A stretch of 64,000 bases of DNA from NCBI RefSeq assembly GCF_027579695.1, contig NC_083577.1, positions 54,123,283-54,187,282 of the forward strand, given 5' to 3'. The translations under genes were made by a program, and so were the position numbers. Below are positions 33,462 through 45,731 of this stretch, piece after piece. The notes beneath the pieces were generated by a model. It was not told the DNA's origin and did not search any database. It saw nothing but the letters and a program-made list of their open reading frames with translations. The number at the start of each line of letters is the position of its first letter. The stretch's first letter is position 1. This stretch comes from Neoarius graeffei (taxonomy: Eukaryota > Chordata > Actinopteri > Siluriformes > Ariidae).

Positions 33462-35049
33462 CAGTGGATATAAAAAGTGTACACACCCCGTTAAAATGAC
33501 AGGTTTTTCTGATGTAAAAAAAATGAGACCACAAGAAATAATTTCAAAATTTTTCCCACCTTTAATGTGACCTATAAGCTGTACAATTCAATTGAAAAAC
33601 AAACAAATCTGTTAGGGGGGGAAAACATAAAAAAATAAAAAAACTTACAATAAGCTACAATAAGTGTGCCACCCTTAAACTAATACTTTGTTGAAGCACC
33701 TTTTGATTTAATTACAGCATTCAGTCTTTTTGGGTCAGAGTCGATCAGCCTGCCACATCTAGACTTGGCAATATTTGCCCACGCTTCCTTGAAAAAGTGC
33801 TCTAAATCTGTCAGATTGCGAGGACATCTCTTGTGCACAGCCCTCTTCAGGTCACCCCACAGATTTTCAATTGGATTTAGGTCTGGGCTCTGGCTGGGCC
33901 ATTCCAGAACTTTTTTGGGGTCATTGTCATGCTGAAAGATTAAATTCCTCTTCATCTTCAGCTTTCTAGCAGACACCTGAAGGTTTTGGGCCAAAACTGA
34001 CTGGTATTTAGAACTGTTCATAATTCCCTCCACCTTGACTAAAGCCCCTGTTCCAGCTGAAGAAAAACAACCCCAAAACATGATGCTGCCACCACCATGC
34101 TTCACCGTGGGTATGGTGGTGTTCTTTTGGTGATGCGCAGTGTTGTTTTTGCGCCAAACATACCTTTTGGAATCGTGGCCAAAAAGTTCAACCTTGGTTT
34201 CATCAGAGCGTAACACATTTTCCCACATGCTTTTGGGAGAGCTGATGGGGTTTTTTTGTTTGTTTGTTTGGTTGGTTGGTTGGTTGGTTGGTTGGTTGGT
34301 TGGTTGGTTTTTTTGCAAAATTTAGCCAGGCCTGGATGATTTTCTTCGACCCTACCTCATAGTCCAGACATATGGACAATACAGGAGATTGTTGTCACAT
34401 GTAGTACACAACTTGCCAGAAATTCCTGCAGCTCCTTCAGTGTCGCTGTAGGCCTCTTGGCAGCCTCCCTGACCAGTTTTCGTCTCGTCTTTTCATCAAT
34501 TTTGGAGGGACGTCCAGTTCTTGGTAATGTCACTGTTGTCCCATATTTTCTCCACTTCTTGATGACTGTCTTCACTGTGCTCCATGGTATATCTCTAATG
34601 CCGTGGAAAAGTTTTTGTCCCCTTCTCCTGACTGATACCTTTCAACAATGAGATCCCTTTGATGCTTTGTAAGCTCTCTGTGAACCCTGGCTTTTGCTGG
34701 AGGATGCAACTGAGTAAATGTCTGAACTTTATTTGAGGTTAATCAGAGTCATTTTAATTGATGGCAGGTGTGAACCCAAAAAGACTGAATGCTGTCATTA
34801 AATCAAAAGGTGCTTCAACAAAGTATTAGTTTAAGGGTGTGCACACTTATGCAACCAGCTTATTGTAAGTTTTTGATTTTTTTATGTTTTCCCCCCTAAC
34901 AGATTTGTTTGTTTTTCAATTGAATTGTACAGGTTATAGGTCACATTAAAGGTGGGAAAAGTTTTGACATTATTTATCATAGTCTCGTTTTTTTACATCA
35001 GAAAAACCTATAATTTTAACGGGGTGTGTACACTTTTTTATATCCACTG
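33462..35049 (-). mobile_element. Tc1-like element, full length (1588 bp)
   Basis: Inverted repeats of about 270 bp with outer ends CAGTGGATATAAAAAGTGTA and its complement, each flanked by TA (33460-33461 and 35050-35051). The transposase is damaged. Confidence 0.93.
33680..34575 (-). pseudogene. Tc1 transposase, broken
   Basis: The N-terminal HTH part (34575-34357) includes the GRPSKIDEKTRRKL segment between the two helix-turn-helix units. The catalytic part (34318-33680) has the first Asp in RSDETKVELFG and the second in QHDNDPK. From there to the Glu of SPDLNPIE there are only 19 residues instead of 34, so about 15 residues are deleted in frame and the active site is lost. A (GGTT)n expansion at 34256-34310 adds a PTNQ repeat at the junction of the two halves. 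Confidence 0.88.
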
Positions 35050-35051
35050 TA

Positions 35052-35868
35052 TGTAAATTGAATTTTCTCTATATGTGTGGTAAATTCTCCTGTTCATTCG
35101 CTAAAGTGAATGAAACCCATACAATGTCAGACCTAGTTTAAGGCACATAAAATATCACCACATGACTGTATATTGCTGTTTAAAGAATATAATGGATTTT
35201 CATAATAAGTAACAGCTATGATCCACAATAAGCCCAAGCAGCTGGCTTAATTTCCCTGAGAAACATTTTCTGAACTTGAGGTCTAGAGTTTGTGTTCATT
35301 GTGTTCCATGTGGTCTATTAGCCTCTGTGTTAGAGTGCACATTTTTAGCTAAGATCTTTAAAGAAAACACGGTAATTTATGTCCAGTTTAACTATTTCCT
35401 TGAAAATGGACTGCTGTATGTGGGCCCAGTGTACTTAGATTTAATGTTGTAGTAATTGTCATTTTGGGAAAATAAAAAGTTAATGTGCTTGATTTCATCT
35501 TCAGGTTGTTACATTTTCTTGAATCAGCTGCTGTTGTTTAGTTTCCTTATTGATCAGCAGTAACTCACAGCACTTTCCAGGTCAGTGCTTCACACTTGTC
35601 CACTGATTAGGATGGAGTAATGTTTCTGTTCTGTATGCACTTTCCTGTCTTTTACTGTTCTTTGGAGAAATTAGTTGAGAAAATATCACTCTGGCTCTTT
35701 CAACATGGCTTAGATAAGCCCTTTTGGTACTCCACCAATAACTTTAAATACAATGCACTTTGGACAAACATCCAACGGCAGACAATTATCAAAACGCTTT
35801 CCTGCAAAATGCACAGAAGGAGAGATAAAGAGAGATCTTTGGGTCATTTAACTTAAAAGCTAATGCTC
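35052..35868. other. Intergenic, no gene seen
   Basis: Unique AT-rich sequence. Confidence 0.55.
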
Positions 35869-35880
35869 CAGAAAGTACAT

Positions 35881-36251
35881 CTCATCTCATTATCTCTAGC
35901 CGCTTTATCCTTCTACAGGGTCGCAGGCAAGCTGGAGCCTATCCCAGCTGACTACGGGCGAAAGGCGGGGTACACCCTGGACAAGTCGCCAGGTCATCAC
36001 AGGGCTGACACATAGACACAGACAACCATTCACACTCACATTCACACCTACGGTCAATTTAGAGTCACCAGTTAACCTAACCTGCATGTCTTTGGACTGT
36101 GGGGGAAACCGGAGCACCCGGAGGAAACCCACGCGGACACGGGGAGAACATGCAAACTCCACACAGAAAGGCCCTCGCCGGCCCCGGGGCTCGAACCCAG
36201 GACCTTCTTGCTGTGAGGCGACAGCGCTAACCACTACACCACCGTGCCGCC
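35881..36251 (-). repeat. V-SINE, young full-length copy
   Basis: ATGAG-tail subfamily with the exact 12-bp duplication CAGAAAGTACAT (35869-35880 and 36252-36263). Confidence 0.94.
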
Positions 36252-36287
36252 CAGAAAGTACATAGAACAAATAATCTGACTAAAACT

Positions 36288-36528
36288 GTTGGCAAGAATC
36301 TGACGTTTGCCAGCAATTAAATATTCACTGGAATATTTTGCTCCTCCGTTTGAGTGTGTTCGTATCTGTACATTTATAAATGCATATGTGTGTTTGGAAG
36401 ACAGTGCATGGGTTTTGTGAAAGCATGCTCCTTATTTCCTTTTGCATTGGCAATCTTTACTAATTCTTCCTCCTCCAGACTGAACACAACATACCGTAGT
36501 TGTCACCAAACCAAACAACACTGTATGG
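36288..36528 (+). repeat. Duplicated noncoding segment, copy 2
   Basis: Second copy of 31381-31631, 4.9 kb away in direct orientation. It starts 24 bp after a SINE target-site duplication and runs into the hairpin at 36480-36582. Confidence 0.85.
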
Positions 36529-36582
36529 ACTGTCTATATTATGTTGTTTGGTTTGGTGACAACTACAGTATGTTGTGTTCAG
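36480..36582. repeat. Hairpin with 41-bp arms
   Basis: The left arm 36480-36520 and right arm 36542-36582 are complementary with one mismatch and a 21-nt loop. A third, partial inverted unit follows (about 36583-36615). The left arm belongs to the duplicated segment; copy 1 has no such hairpin. Confidence 0.88.
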
Positions 36583-36615
36583 TTGGTTTGTTTGGCGACA
36601 ACTATGTTGTGTTCA

Positions 36616-37514
36616 GCTATGCTGTCCAAATGCTTTGAAATAACACTCTGGGAGAACTTATTTACTGGCTGATAATTGTCCGCTTTCATGACACCATCTG
36701 TCAGGAAAATTACACTTCAGTTCTCAGGCAGTATCACAGAGGCTATTGCAAACATGAGATGCTTCACAAACTCTGGCCTCCACAGGGATTTCTAAAATCA
36801 ACCGATTAGCTGGCCATAGGGATCTATTCCCACATAGGTAATTTCAAAAGAGTTGTGTCTTGTAGCAAACATAGTGCAGCACAGAAGCCGCTGCTTTTCT
36901 GGATCCCTTGTTTTCTAGTCCTCCACACGAACTTTCTTTGAGGCAACTGCTTATTTCAAACAGAATGAATAAAAGATGAAACAACATTTGCTCTGATCTC
37001 AGGCAGATCTGAAGAGACAGACCTACAGCAGATTGCTCTTAGTCTATGGCCTAAAGTGCACTGTGATTTGTCAATGCAATGGGCAGTGCATTTCTCCCAC
37101 AGAAAGAGGGAGACGTTTTCACCATTGATACTGGTGTGGAATGCAATTCTATAATAAAATCTCAAAAAAGGAATAATAAGTTATTGTATCAGGAAGGACT
37201 CAAGCCAAGGGATTATCAAATTCAAGTTATGAAAAATGGTCAACTCGCAAGAAGCCTCAAGTTAGAAAATCCCACTGTCCTTTTTTATTGGTCAAGTCAT
37301 CAATAGTTAAGTGTTCGGAGAAGCAATGAAGATGTTCATGAAAATGGATGTTAATCTTTTTACTTGTCTACTTCTCACTTTACAGGACGTGAATAAAATT
37401 TGCCTGGCAGAAAAGCTCATTCTTATGAATGGACGAAAACAGGGTTCACTTTTGATAGCAATTAATTTTATGTCCACCTCTTCTGCACACCTGTATACTG
37501 TAATGATTTATAAT
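36616..37514. other. Intergenic, no gene seen
   Basis: Unique sequence without a recognisable coding frame. Confidence 0.5.
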
Positions 37515-37628
37515 CCCACTATCTGGTGTTACCAAGAAGAGGATGGGTTCCATCCAGGTTCCTCTCAATGGTTTTTCCTCATGTTTCAGGGAGTTTTTTG
37601 ATGCCACTGTTGACTCTGGCCTAATAGA
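37515..37628 (+). repeat. Fragment of a dispersed repeat
   Basis: GAGGATGGGTTCC, TTCCTCATGT and CAGGGAGTTTTTTGATGCCACTG match, in reverse complement, the repeat at 45732-46290. Diverged and short. Confidence 0.6.
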
Positions 37629-37653
37629 AAACAAGATTAAGAGCTGAAGTAAT

Positions 37654-37812
37654 CTCATCTCATTATCTCTAGCCGTTTTATCCTTCTACAGGGTCGCAGG
37701 CAAGCTGGAGCCTATCCCAGCTGACTACGGGCGAAAGGCGGGGTACACCCTGGACAAGTCGCCAGGTCATCACAGGGCTGACACATAGACACAGACAACC
37801 ATTCACACTCAC
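37654..37812 (-). repeat. 5'-truncated V-SINE with exact duplication
   Basis: Only the 3' half and ATGAG tail are present (159 bp). A perfect 14-bp direct repeat AGAGCTGAAGTAAT (37640-37653 and 37813-37826) shows that it inserted in this truncated form. Confidence 0.93.
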
Positions 37813-38089
37813 AGAGCTGAAGTAATGTTTTTTTCTTTTTCTACTTTTTCTTCTTTTCTGCTCCCCAGTCAACATAATCTGAATTTGTTCTCTGTTCACC
37901 ATATAGCACAGTATTTGAGCATCGCACACTGTAATGTTGTTTAAATTCTCAGTGGACAAATTATAATGCCTGGATAGTTCAGTATAGATTACCCATAGTG
38001 CACCATAAAGCCAACTGATGTACACTACTTGCACACTAAATATCACAATAGCAAGTTCGTTCAAAATTTAATTGGATAACAAAGAAGCC

Positions 38090-38464
38090 GGGCGGCACGG
38101 TGGTGTAGTGGTTAGCGCTGTCGCCTCACAGCAAGAAGGTCCTGGGTTTGAGCCCCGGGGCCGGCGAGGGCCTTTCTGTGCGGAGTTTGCATGTTCTCCC
38201 CGTGTCCGCATGGGTTTCCTCCGGGTGCTCCGGTTTCCCCCACAGTCCAAAGACATGCAGGTTAGGTTAACTGGTGACTCTAAATTGACCGTAGGTGTGA
38301 ATGTGAGTGTGAATGGTTGTCTGTGTCTATGTGTCAGCCCTGTGATGACCTGGCGACTTGTCCAGGGTGTACCCCGCTTTTCACCCGTAGTCAGCTGGGA
38401 TAGGCTCCAGCTTGCCTGCGACCCTGTAGAAGGATAAAGCGGCTAGAGATAATGAGATGAGATG
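38090..38464 (+). repeat. V-SINE, full length
   Basis: ATGAG-tail subfamily, with short duplication AGAAGCC at 38083-38089 and 38465-38471. Confidence 0.92.
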
Positions 38465-38770
38465 AGAAGCCAACTTTATATATAAATGTAAATGTCAATA
38501 AAATATGGTGTTTAATGACCACTAAAGCCAAAAGGTGCTTGTTAGTGGTGTATTTAATTCAGAAAATCACTTTTAATATGTTGGGGGGGGATTGTTTTTT
38601 TGTTCAGGTTGCTAGGTAATTTGAATGACATGTCAATTGTTTATCCAATAATGACCTGATTTCTCTCTACCCCTCCAAATAAATTCACAAGGTGAAAATC
38701 CTGTGTGATCACTGTTTAAATGTAGAAAATTAGTCATCATACAAGTTTTTTGTCATCAAGACTCACATTA

Positions 38771-40423
38771 CAGTTAGGTCCATATATATTTGGACACTGA
38801 CACAAATTTTCTTTTTTTGCCTGTTTACTGAAACATATTCAAGTTATAGTTATATAATGGACATGGACATAAAGTCCAGACTTTCAGTTTTCATTTGAGG
38901 GTATCCACATTAAAATTGGATGAAGGGTTTAGGAGTTTCAGCTCCTTTACATGTGCCACCCTGTTTTTAAAGGGACCAAAAGTAATTGGACAATTGACTC
39001 AAAGGCTATTTCATGGGCAGGTGTGGGCAATTCCTTCATTATGTCATTCTCAGTTAAGCAGATGAAAGGCATGGAGTTGATTTGAGGTGTGGTGCTTGCA
39101 TTTGGAAGATTTTGCTGTGAAGAAAGCATGCAGTCAAAGGAGCTCTCCATGCAGGTGAAACAAGCCATCCTTAAGCTGCGAAAACAGAAAAAAAAACATC
39201 CGAGAAATTGCTACAATATTAGGAGTGGCAAAATCTACAGTTTGGTACATCCTGAGAAAGAAAGAAAGCACTGGTGAACTCATCAATGCAAAAAGACCCG
39301 GACGCCCACAGAAGACAACAGTGGTGGATGATCGCAGAATAATTTCCATGGTGAAGAGAAACCCCTTCACAACAGCCAACCAAGTGAACAACACTCTCCA
39401 GAAAGTAGGCGTATCAATATCCAAATCTACCATAAAGAGAAGACTGCATTAAAGTAAATACAGAGGGTTCACTGCACGGTGTGAGCCACTCATAAGCCTC
39501 AAGAATAAAAAGGCTAGATTGGACTTTGCTAAAAAACATCTAAAAAAGCCAGCACAGTTCTGGAAGAACATTCTTTGGACAGATGAACCCAAGATCAACC
39601 TCTACCAGAATGATGGAAAGAAAAAAGTATGACAAAGGTGTGGTACAGCTCATGATCCAAAGCATACCACATCATCTGTAAAACACGGTAGAGGCAGTGT
39701 GATGGCTTGGGCATGCATGGTTGCCAGTGGCACTGGGTCACTGGTGTTTATTGATGATGTGACATAGGACAGAAGCAGCCGGATGAATTCTGAGGTATTC
39801 AGAGACATACTGTGTGCTCAAATCCAGCCAAATGCAGCCAAACTGATTGGTTGGCGTTTCATAATACAGATGGACAATGACCCAAAACATAAAGCCAAAG
39901 CAACCCAGGAGTTTATTAAAGCAAAGAAGTGGAATATTCTTGAATGGCCAAGTCAGTCACCTGATCTCAACCCAATTGAGCATGCATTTCACTTGTTAAA
40001 GACTAAACTTCAGACAGAAAGGCCCACAAACAAACAGCAACTGAAAACCGCTGCAGTAAAGGCCTGGGAGAGCATTAAAAAGGAGGAAACACAGCATCTG
40101 GTGATGTCCATGAGTTCAAGACTTCAGGTAGTCATTGCCAACAAAGGGTTTTCAACCAAGTATTAGAAATGAACATTTTATTTACAATTATTTAATTTGT
40201 CCAATTACTTTTGAGCCCCTGAAATGAAGGGATTGTGTTTAAAAAATGATTTACGTAGTTCCTCACATTTTTATGCAATCATTTTGTTCAACCCACTGAA
40301 TTAAAGCTGAAAGTCTGAACTTCAACTGCATCTGAATTGTTTTGTTCAAAATTCATTGTGGTAATGTACAGAACCAAAATTAGAAAAATGTTGTCTCTGT
40401 CCAAATATTTATGGACCTAACTG
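38771..40423 (+). mobile_element. Tc1-like element, full length (1653 bp)
   Basis: The inverted ends CAGTTAGGTCCATATATATT and its near complement are flanked by TA (38769-38770 and 40424-40425). The transposase has stops and a frameshift. Confidence 0.92.
39089..40166 (+). pseudogene. Tc1 transposase, several stops
   Basis: An HTH region starts near MQSKELSMQVKQAILKLR and continues, after a frameshift, at GVAKSTV-like sequence. KRPGRPQKTTV is the linker motif. A stop follows KRRLH at about 39450, and two more interrupt the middle. The C-terminal part (39783-40166) retains Asp in QMDNDPKHKA and Glu in SPDLNPIEHA with 34 residues between; the first Asp is in WTDEPKINL. It ends GFSTKY. Confidence 0.87.
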
Positions 40424-40425
40424 TA

Positions 40426-41700
40426 CATCATCTAAGCCCTTTCATTTGTAACAGTGAATCCTCCTACTGCCCTGCTAAGGAGTTATACTTGATAAGGTCA
40501 TTGCTTACATTACAAGAAGGCAGATCTCCATTAAACACTCGTCTTATGTTGCAACATGTATTGCTTTTCACTTTCCACTAAAGATTTTGTCAGTTATTGG
40601 GGTATGTCAGTACTGTGCAGTCAATAAGCTCTTTAGTCATTTTGACATTTTACCTCTTCAGTGTCAGATCCAAGATATGTTAAATAATCCGTCTGCTTGT
40701 TAAAATCTCTAAAATGTGATGGGCATGCTCACCTTACTATTTATTTATTTGGTTAGTTGTTCGTATGTTTGTTTGTAAGTTTTTGTCTGTAAATAAGATT
40801 TTTAACATCTAATTTTAGCTATTTCTTTGTCAGTACTACATTAGATATGCAGTGTTATTATGCCATAGAGCACCATTTATTGGGTAACCAATGACAAATG
40901 AGAAGATGCAATTAAGGATTTTTAAAGATGTTAGACATGCAAACAGATATTTCCTTCTAGGAGTTTTATCAATGAGTTTTTGTATTAACACCGGATGTGA
41001 TGGCAAATACTGTTACCAGTGATGACTACTTGACTTAACAAGCGCAACTCAATTTCCCACCAGATGATTCCCAGCAACCCATTCTGAGTAATCTGGTCCA
41101 GGCTGCGCTATTCAAATTACAATTGAATTCATCTTTCATAGCTTCATCTAATATAGGCGTTTCTCTAGTCAAATCATCCTCTCTTAATGGGTTCATCAAT
41201 ATAATATATCAAGCCCTCAGGGGATGGAGCGTAAAATAAGCTAACAGGAGAGATCTGTTTTCATAAACTTGTAGCAGATTATGTACCTATGACATTTATT
41301 AGCTTTACAAGGAGCCTGTAAAAGCCAGGAAGTCTGTTATCACACACACACCAAAGCTCATTTTCTATATCTGCACATGGTAGGCTTGAGCAAAATGCTC
41401 AGAGCTAAAATTTATTATGCATTGGGAAGGCTCTTCATGTCATTCCCATGGGTCTAGAGACATCGATATTCTCTAACTCCACCAACTTGCTCAGAATGTA
41501 ATAGACTTCACTGTCCAAATATGAAAGGTTTTGCTATTGTCTGTTTCATTACCAGTCACTATCAAAAAGGTGATATAATATGGAGGGTGGAAACCTTATT
41601 AACATGAAACTTTTATCTACAAAAAAAAGCAGATCTTATAAACTTTTACCATGTTACGTAATTTTAATTTAATTTTTTTTAACTGAAGTAAGCATAATTA
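40426..41700. other. Intergenic, no gene seen
   Basis: Unique AT-rich sequence. Confidence 0.55.
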
Positions 41701-41702
41701 TA

Positions 41703-42036
41703 ACCGCGAGCTGGCCTAGTGGTTAGTGTATCCACCTCTCAACCGGGAGATAGTGAGTTCTACTTATGGTCGGGTCATACCAAAGACCATCATAGAAATG
41801 GTATCTACTGCCATCTGGCAAGGCACGTTGCAATACAGATGTGAGTAGGGAAGTCAAACTCTTGTGGTTACCAGAGGACTAGCCCCCCACTGTAACCCTA
41901 GCTGTAGAGGCGGGAGGCCGAGGGCTATGGAAATGGAGATCTGCACTGCACCCACATGTATCAAAGAGCTGGTTAATACGGGGACAGGAGACTGCCTGGG
42001 AAGACCAGATTCTGGTGTGGAAGGGACTTTGATTTG
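41703..42036 (+). repeat. Second tRNA-derived SINE family
   Basis: The head CCGCGAGCTGGCCTAGTGG resembles a tRNA A-box end, and the degenerate GAGTTCTACTTATGG stands where the B box should be. The body includes GTGGTTACCAGAGGACTAGC and AGGCCGAGGGCTATGGAAA. It does not share the V-SINE core. The boundaries are estimates, with no duplication seen. Confidence 0.65.
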
Positions 42037-42039
42037 AAG

Positions 42040-43052
42040 CATAATTATAGAGAAATGTTCAAGCAGATAACATAACTGAATGGAATAATATTATTACACA
42101 CATACACACATATTGTAATATGTTGTATACTAATATATTCATTCCATATTGTTGAGTTGGCCACAGTTAAACCTTGAACTATTTTCAATTGCAAGAACTG
42201 CACCAACTATGTGAGCTGAGGCCAAGCCAGCAGGATACTTTTGGAGATATTGATTAACGGTCAGCAAATTGTAAAACATTTGGGAAATAGAGAAATGGGC
42301 TGTAATCAGAGCAGGTAACGTTCCCTCTGGCTATTTATAGACTCGTGTGTCCTTAGCCTTCAGAAAGGTAGCTGCAGGAGGGTCTGTGTAAGCTGTACTA
42401 AAGACACAATTGCAGGTTCCACTAGGTTTACCAGAGCTCTGCTTCTATCATTCACACCCTAGATAAAGGTCATGCTTTCACTTGACTTCCAGTACGCTCA
42501 TTCTCCTGTGCTATGGGCCACTCCATCCCAGTATTTGTTACCTATATTATCCTAAAATTTGCTATTACACAAATACACACAAGGAACACTAATGATACAA
42601 ATTAATCTTATCACTAATAATATTATCTATGATGAAAGTCAAAATATTTAAAATGCTAATGGCACTTGTTTGAGGACATGGGCACCTTTTTCTCATGTGA
42701 ACAAAAAAACCTATTTGGTGAAAAGGGCCAACTTAGAGCAAAATAAACAGCTACAGCAGTTGATCTCATTAGAGATTATGTGAAAGCGGTCCTTCAAATG
42801 AAATCATTTTTCTCAGAGGTGCCCCTAGCTAACTGTGATTAATTGTATGTGTATTGGTTTGGTTTATTGCATTATTCTCTTATGACCCTTATCAATAATG
42901 CAGTGAAGTTATTGGCCCGTGTGTTTTCTATAGAAAGTTAAGGCTGACATAAATGGTTATTACAATTTTTTACTTTTGCTTTTTCTAAATCACATTTTAT
43001 ATTATTCCATTTTGACCTCTGCATTATTATTTTTTTAAAGCAGAGTACTAGC
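42040..43052. other. Intergenic, no gene seen
   Basis: Unique AT-rich sequence. Confidence 0.55.
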
Positions 43053-43053
43053 A

Positions 43054-43433
43054 GGCGGCACGGTGGTGTAGTGGTTAGCGCTGTCGCCTCACAGCAAGAA
43101 GGTCCTGGGTTCAAGCCCCGGGGCCGGCGAGGGCCTTTCTGTGTGGAGTTTGCGTGTTCTCCCCGTGTCCGCGTGGGTTTCCTCCGGGTGCTCCGGTTTC
43201 CCCCACAGTCCAAAGACATGCAGGTTAGGTTAACTGGTGACTCTAAATTGACCATAGGTGTGAATGTGAGTGTGAATGGTTGTCTGTGTCTATGTGTCAG
43301 CCCTGTGATGACCTGGCGACTTGTCCAGGGTGTACCCCACCTTTCGCCCGTAGTCAGCTGGGATAGGCTCCAGCTTGCCTGCGACCCTGTAGAAGGATAA
43401 AGCGGCTAGAGATAATGAGATGAGATGAGATGA
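43054..43433 (+). repeat. V-SINE, full length
   Basis: ATGAG-tail subfamily, close to the 8370 copy. No clear target-site duplication. Confidence 0.9.
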
Positions 43434-43726
43434 TGTGTACTCAGATATACGTAATATAGTCACTAATATATTTCTAACACTATTACTACAGTCGAATAAA
43501 GGTTCTCCAGCTTTTTTTTTTTGGATGGGTAATGGTTCTAGCTTTCTAAACAGGTTCTGCTGAGAATCTTTTCTGGAAGGGAAACCCTTTATTGTAGTCT
43601 TATATGTGCAGCTTTTAGGGGTTCACCCATAGGGACAAACCAGTGAACAATTGAGAATGTTAGATGGCATCTTTATTTCTAAGAATGTATGTGCAAGATA
43701 TTAGATTTTACTGAACATTGAAATAA

Positions 43727-44068
43727 GGGCAGCACGGTGGTGTAGTGGTTAGCACTGTCGCCTCACAGCAAGAAGGTTCTGGGTTTGAGCCCAGCGGCCG
43801 ACTGGGGCCTTTCTGCATGGAGGTTGCATGTTCTCCCTGTCCGGGTGCTCTGGTTTCCCCCACAGTCCAAAGACATGCAGGTTAGGTTAATTGGTGTCTC
43901 TAAATTGACCGTAGGTCTGAATGTGAGTGTGGATGGTTGTTTGTCTGTGTCAGCCCTGCAATAACCTGGTGACTTGTCCAGGGTGTACCCCGCCTCTCAC
44001 CCATAGTCAGCTGGGATAGGCTCCAGCTTGCCCACAACCCTGCACAGGATAAGCAGTTATGGGTGATG
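43727..44068 (+). repeat. V-SINE, ATGGAT-tail subfamily
   Basis: Contains the CTGCACAGGATAAGCAG 3' part. Near-duplicate flanks AACATTGAAAT and AACACTGAAAT suggest an older insertion. Confidence 0.85.
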
Positions 44069-44149
44069 GATGAACACTGAAATTCAGTTTTTGATAAGAA
44101 ATGACTTGAAACACATACATTAATTCAGAAAACACAAAGTTCATCAAAT

Positions 44150-44515
44150 GAGGGTGGCGTAAGTGGTTAGCACAGTCGCCTCACAGCAAGAAGGTTCTGG
44201 GTTCGAGCCCAGCGGCCAGCAGGGGTCTTTCTGTGTGGAGTTTGCATGTTCTCCCCGTGTCTGCGTGGGTTTCCTCCAGGTGCTTTGGTTTCCCCACAGT
44301 CCAAAGACATGCAGGTTAGGTTAATATGGGACGGCCTTGGGCTGAGGTGCCCTTGAGTGAGACACCTAACTCCCAACTGCTCCCCGGGCGCTGTTATCAT
44401 GGCTGGGTGTGTGTGCTCATTTTGCATGTGTATGTTCACTGCTTCAGATGGGTTAAATGCAGAGAGGAATTTCAAAAGTGTACGTGTGATGAATAAAGTC
44501 CTTCTTCTTCAAATT
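44150..44515 (+). repeat. SINE with V-SINE head and a different 3' body
   Basis: The head and core as far as AGACATGCAGGTTAGGTTAAT are V-SINE. The 3' half is unrelated to the usual one: GGGACGGCCTTGGGCTGAGG, CCAACTGCTCCCCGGGCGC, CTGCTTCAGATGGGTTAAAT, ending AATAAAGTCCTTCTTCTTC. A second copy lies at 49815-50148. Confidence 0.82.
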
Positions 44516-44519
44516 GTAA

Positions 44520-45044
44520 TGTCAACAGGATTTCTTCACCCTTTTCACTAAGACAGTAGATCTGAGCTGATGTGGTAAGTCCCTTAGAAATCCCATAATG
44601 TTTCAGCTGTGTATACGAACAATCAAATTTACTTTGTACATGCAACATCTGGCAAATTTCCTGTGTGCGCACAGCATCTGTAGCTTTAACTGTTATTAAT
44701 TAGATTATGTTTTAGTACATACATTTTTATTCTACTGAAATTAGCTAGATCTAGTCAATATTTTGTCATACACAAATAAAAAAAATGTTGCATTTCCAAT
44801 GAAATATATTTGATCTTAGTCTGATAATGGCAGATGGTTATTTTCCCTCAAATGCTCCTTATTTGTAGGAGCAAAGCAATTGTGTTAGCGTGGCTTCCAG
44901 CATTCCTCCCCTGTGTAAATTGCAGCACCATACTGTTTGGCTTTCTTTTCCTTTTTTTTCAATAATAGTCAAGTGGTGTCTGCTCTGTATAGGTGTAGCT
45001 CTTTCTACTGAAATCCTAGTGGCACATATTATCATGCATTATTA
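44520..45044. other. Intergenic, no gene seen
   Basis: Unique AT-rich sequence up to the TA target of the next Tc1. Confidence 0.55.
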
Positions 45045-45731
45045 TACACTCACTCGTGGCCACTTTATTAGGAACGCCATACTAATAGTGTCCTCTTTGC
45101 TTTCAGAACAGCCTCAAATCTTTGTGGCATGGATTCTACAAGGTGTTGGATACACTCCTTTGAGATTCTGGTCCATGTTGACATGACTGCATCACATAAT
45201 TGCTGCAGATTTGTCAGCTGCACATGTTGTCATGCTGCAAATCTTCCGTTCTATTACATTTCAAAGGTGTGCTATTAGGTTCAGGTCTGGCGACTGAGGC
45301 AGCCATTCAAATAGACGGAACTCATCATTGAGTCACTTTAAGGGAACCAGTTTGAGATGACTTGTGACATAGTGTCCTATCATAAAATGGGTAAATTGTG
45401 GCCATGTAAAAATCCACATGGTCAGCAACAATCCTCAGATAGGCTGTGACATTCAAACGATGCTCAACTCATTAAGATGCCCAGTGTGTGGCAAGAACTC
45501 AGTCCCACACCATTACACCAGCAACAGCAACAGCTGACACAAGGCAGGTTGAGTCCATGGATTCATGCTGTTGATGCCAAATTCTGATCCTATCATCTGC
45601 ATATCGCAGTAGAAATCAAGGTTGCTCAGACAGAGCAACATTTTTACCATTTTCAACTGTGCAGTTTGGATGAGCCTGTGTCCACAATACAGTCTCAAAT
45701 TCTTGTTCTTGGCTGATAGGAGTGGAACTCA

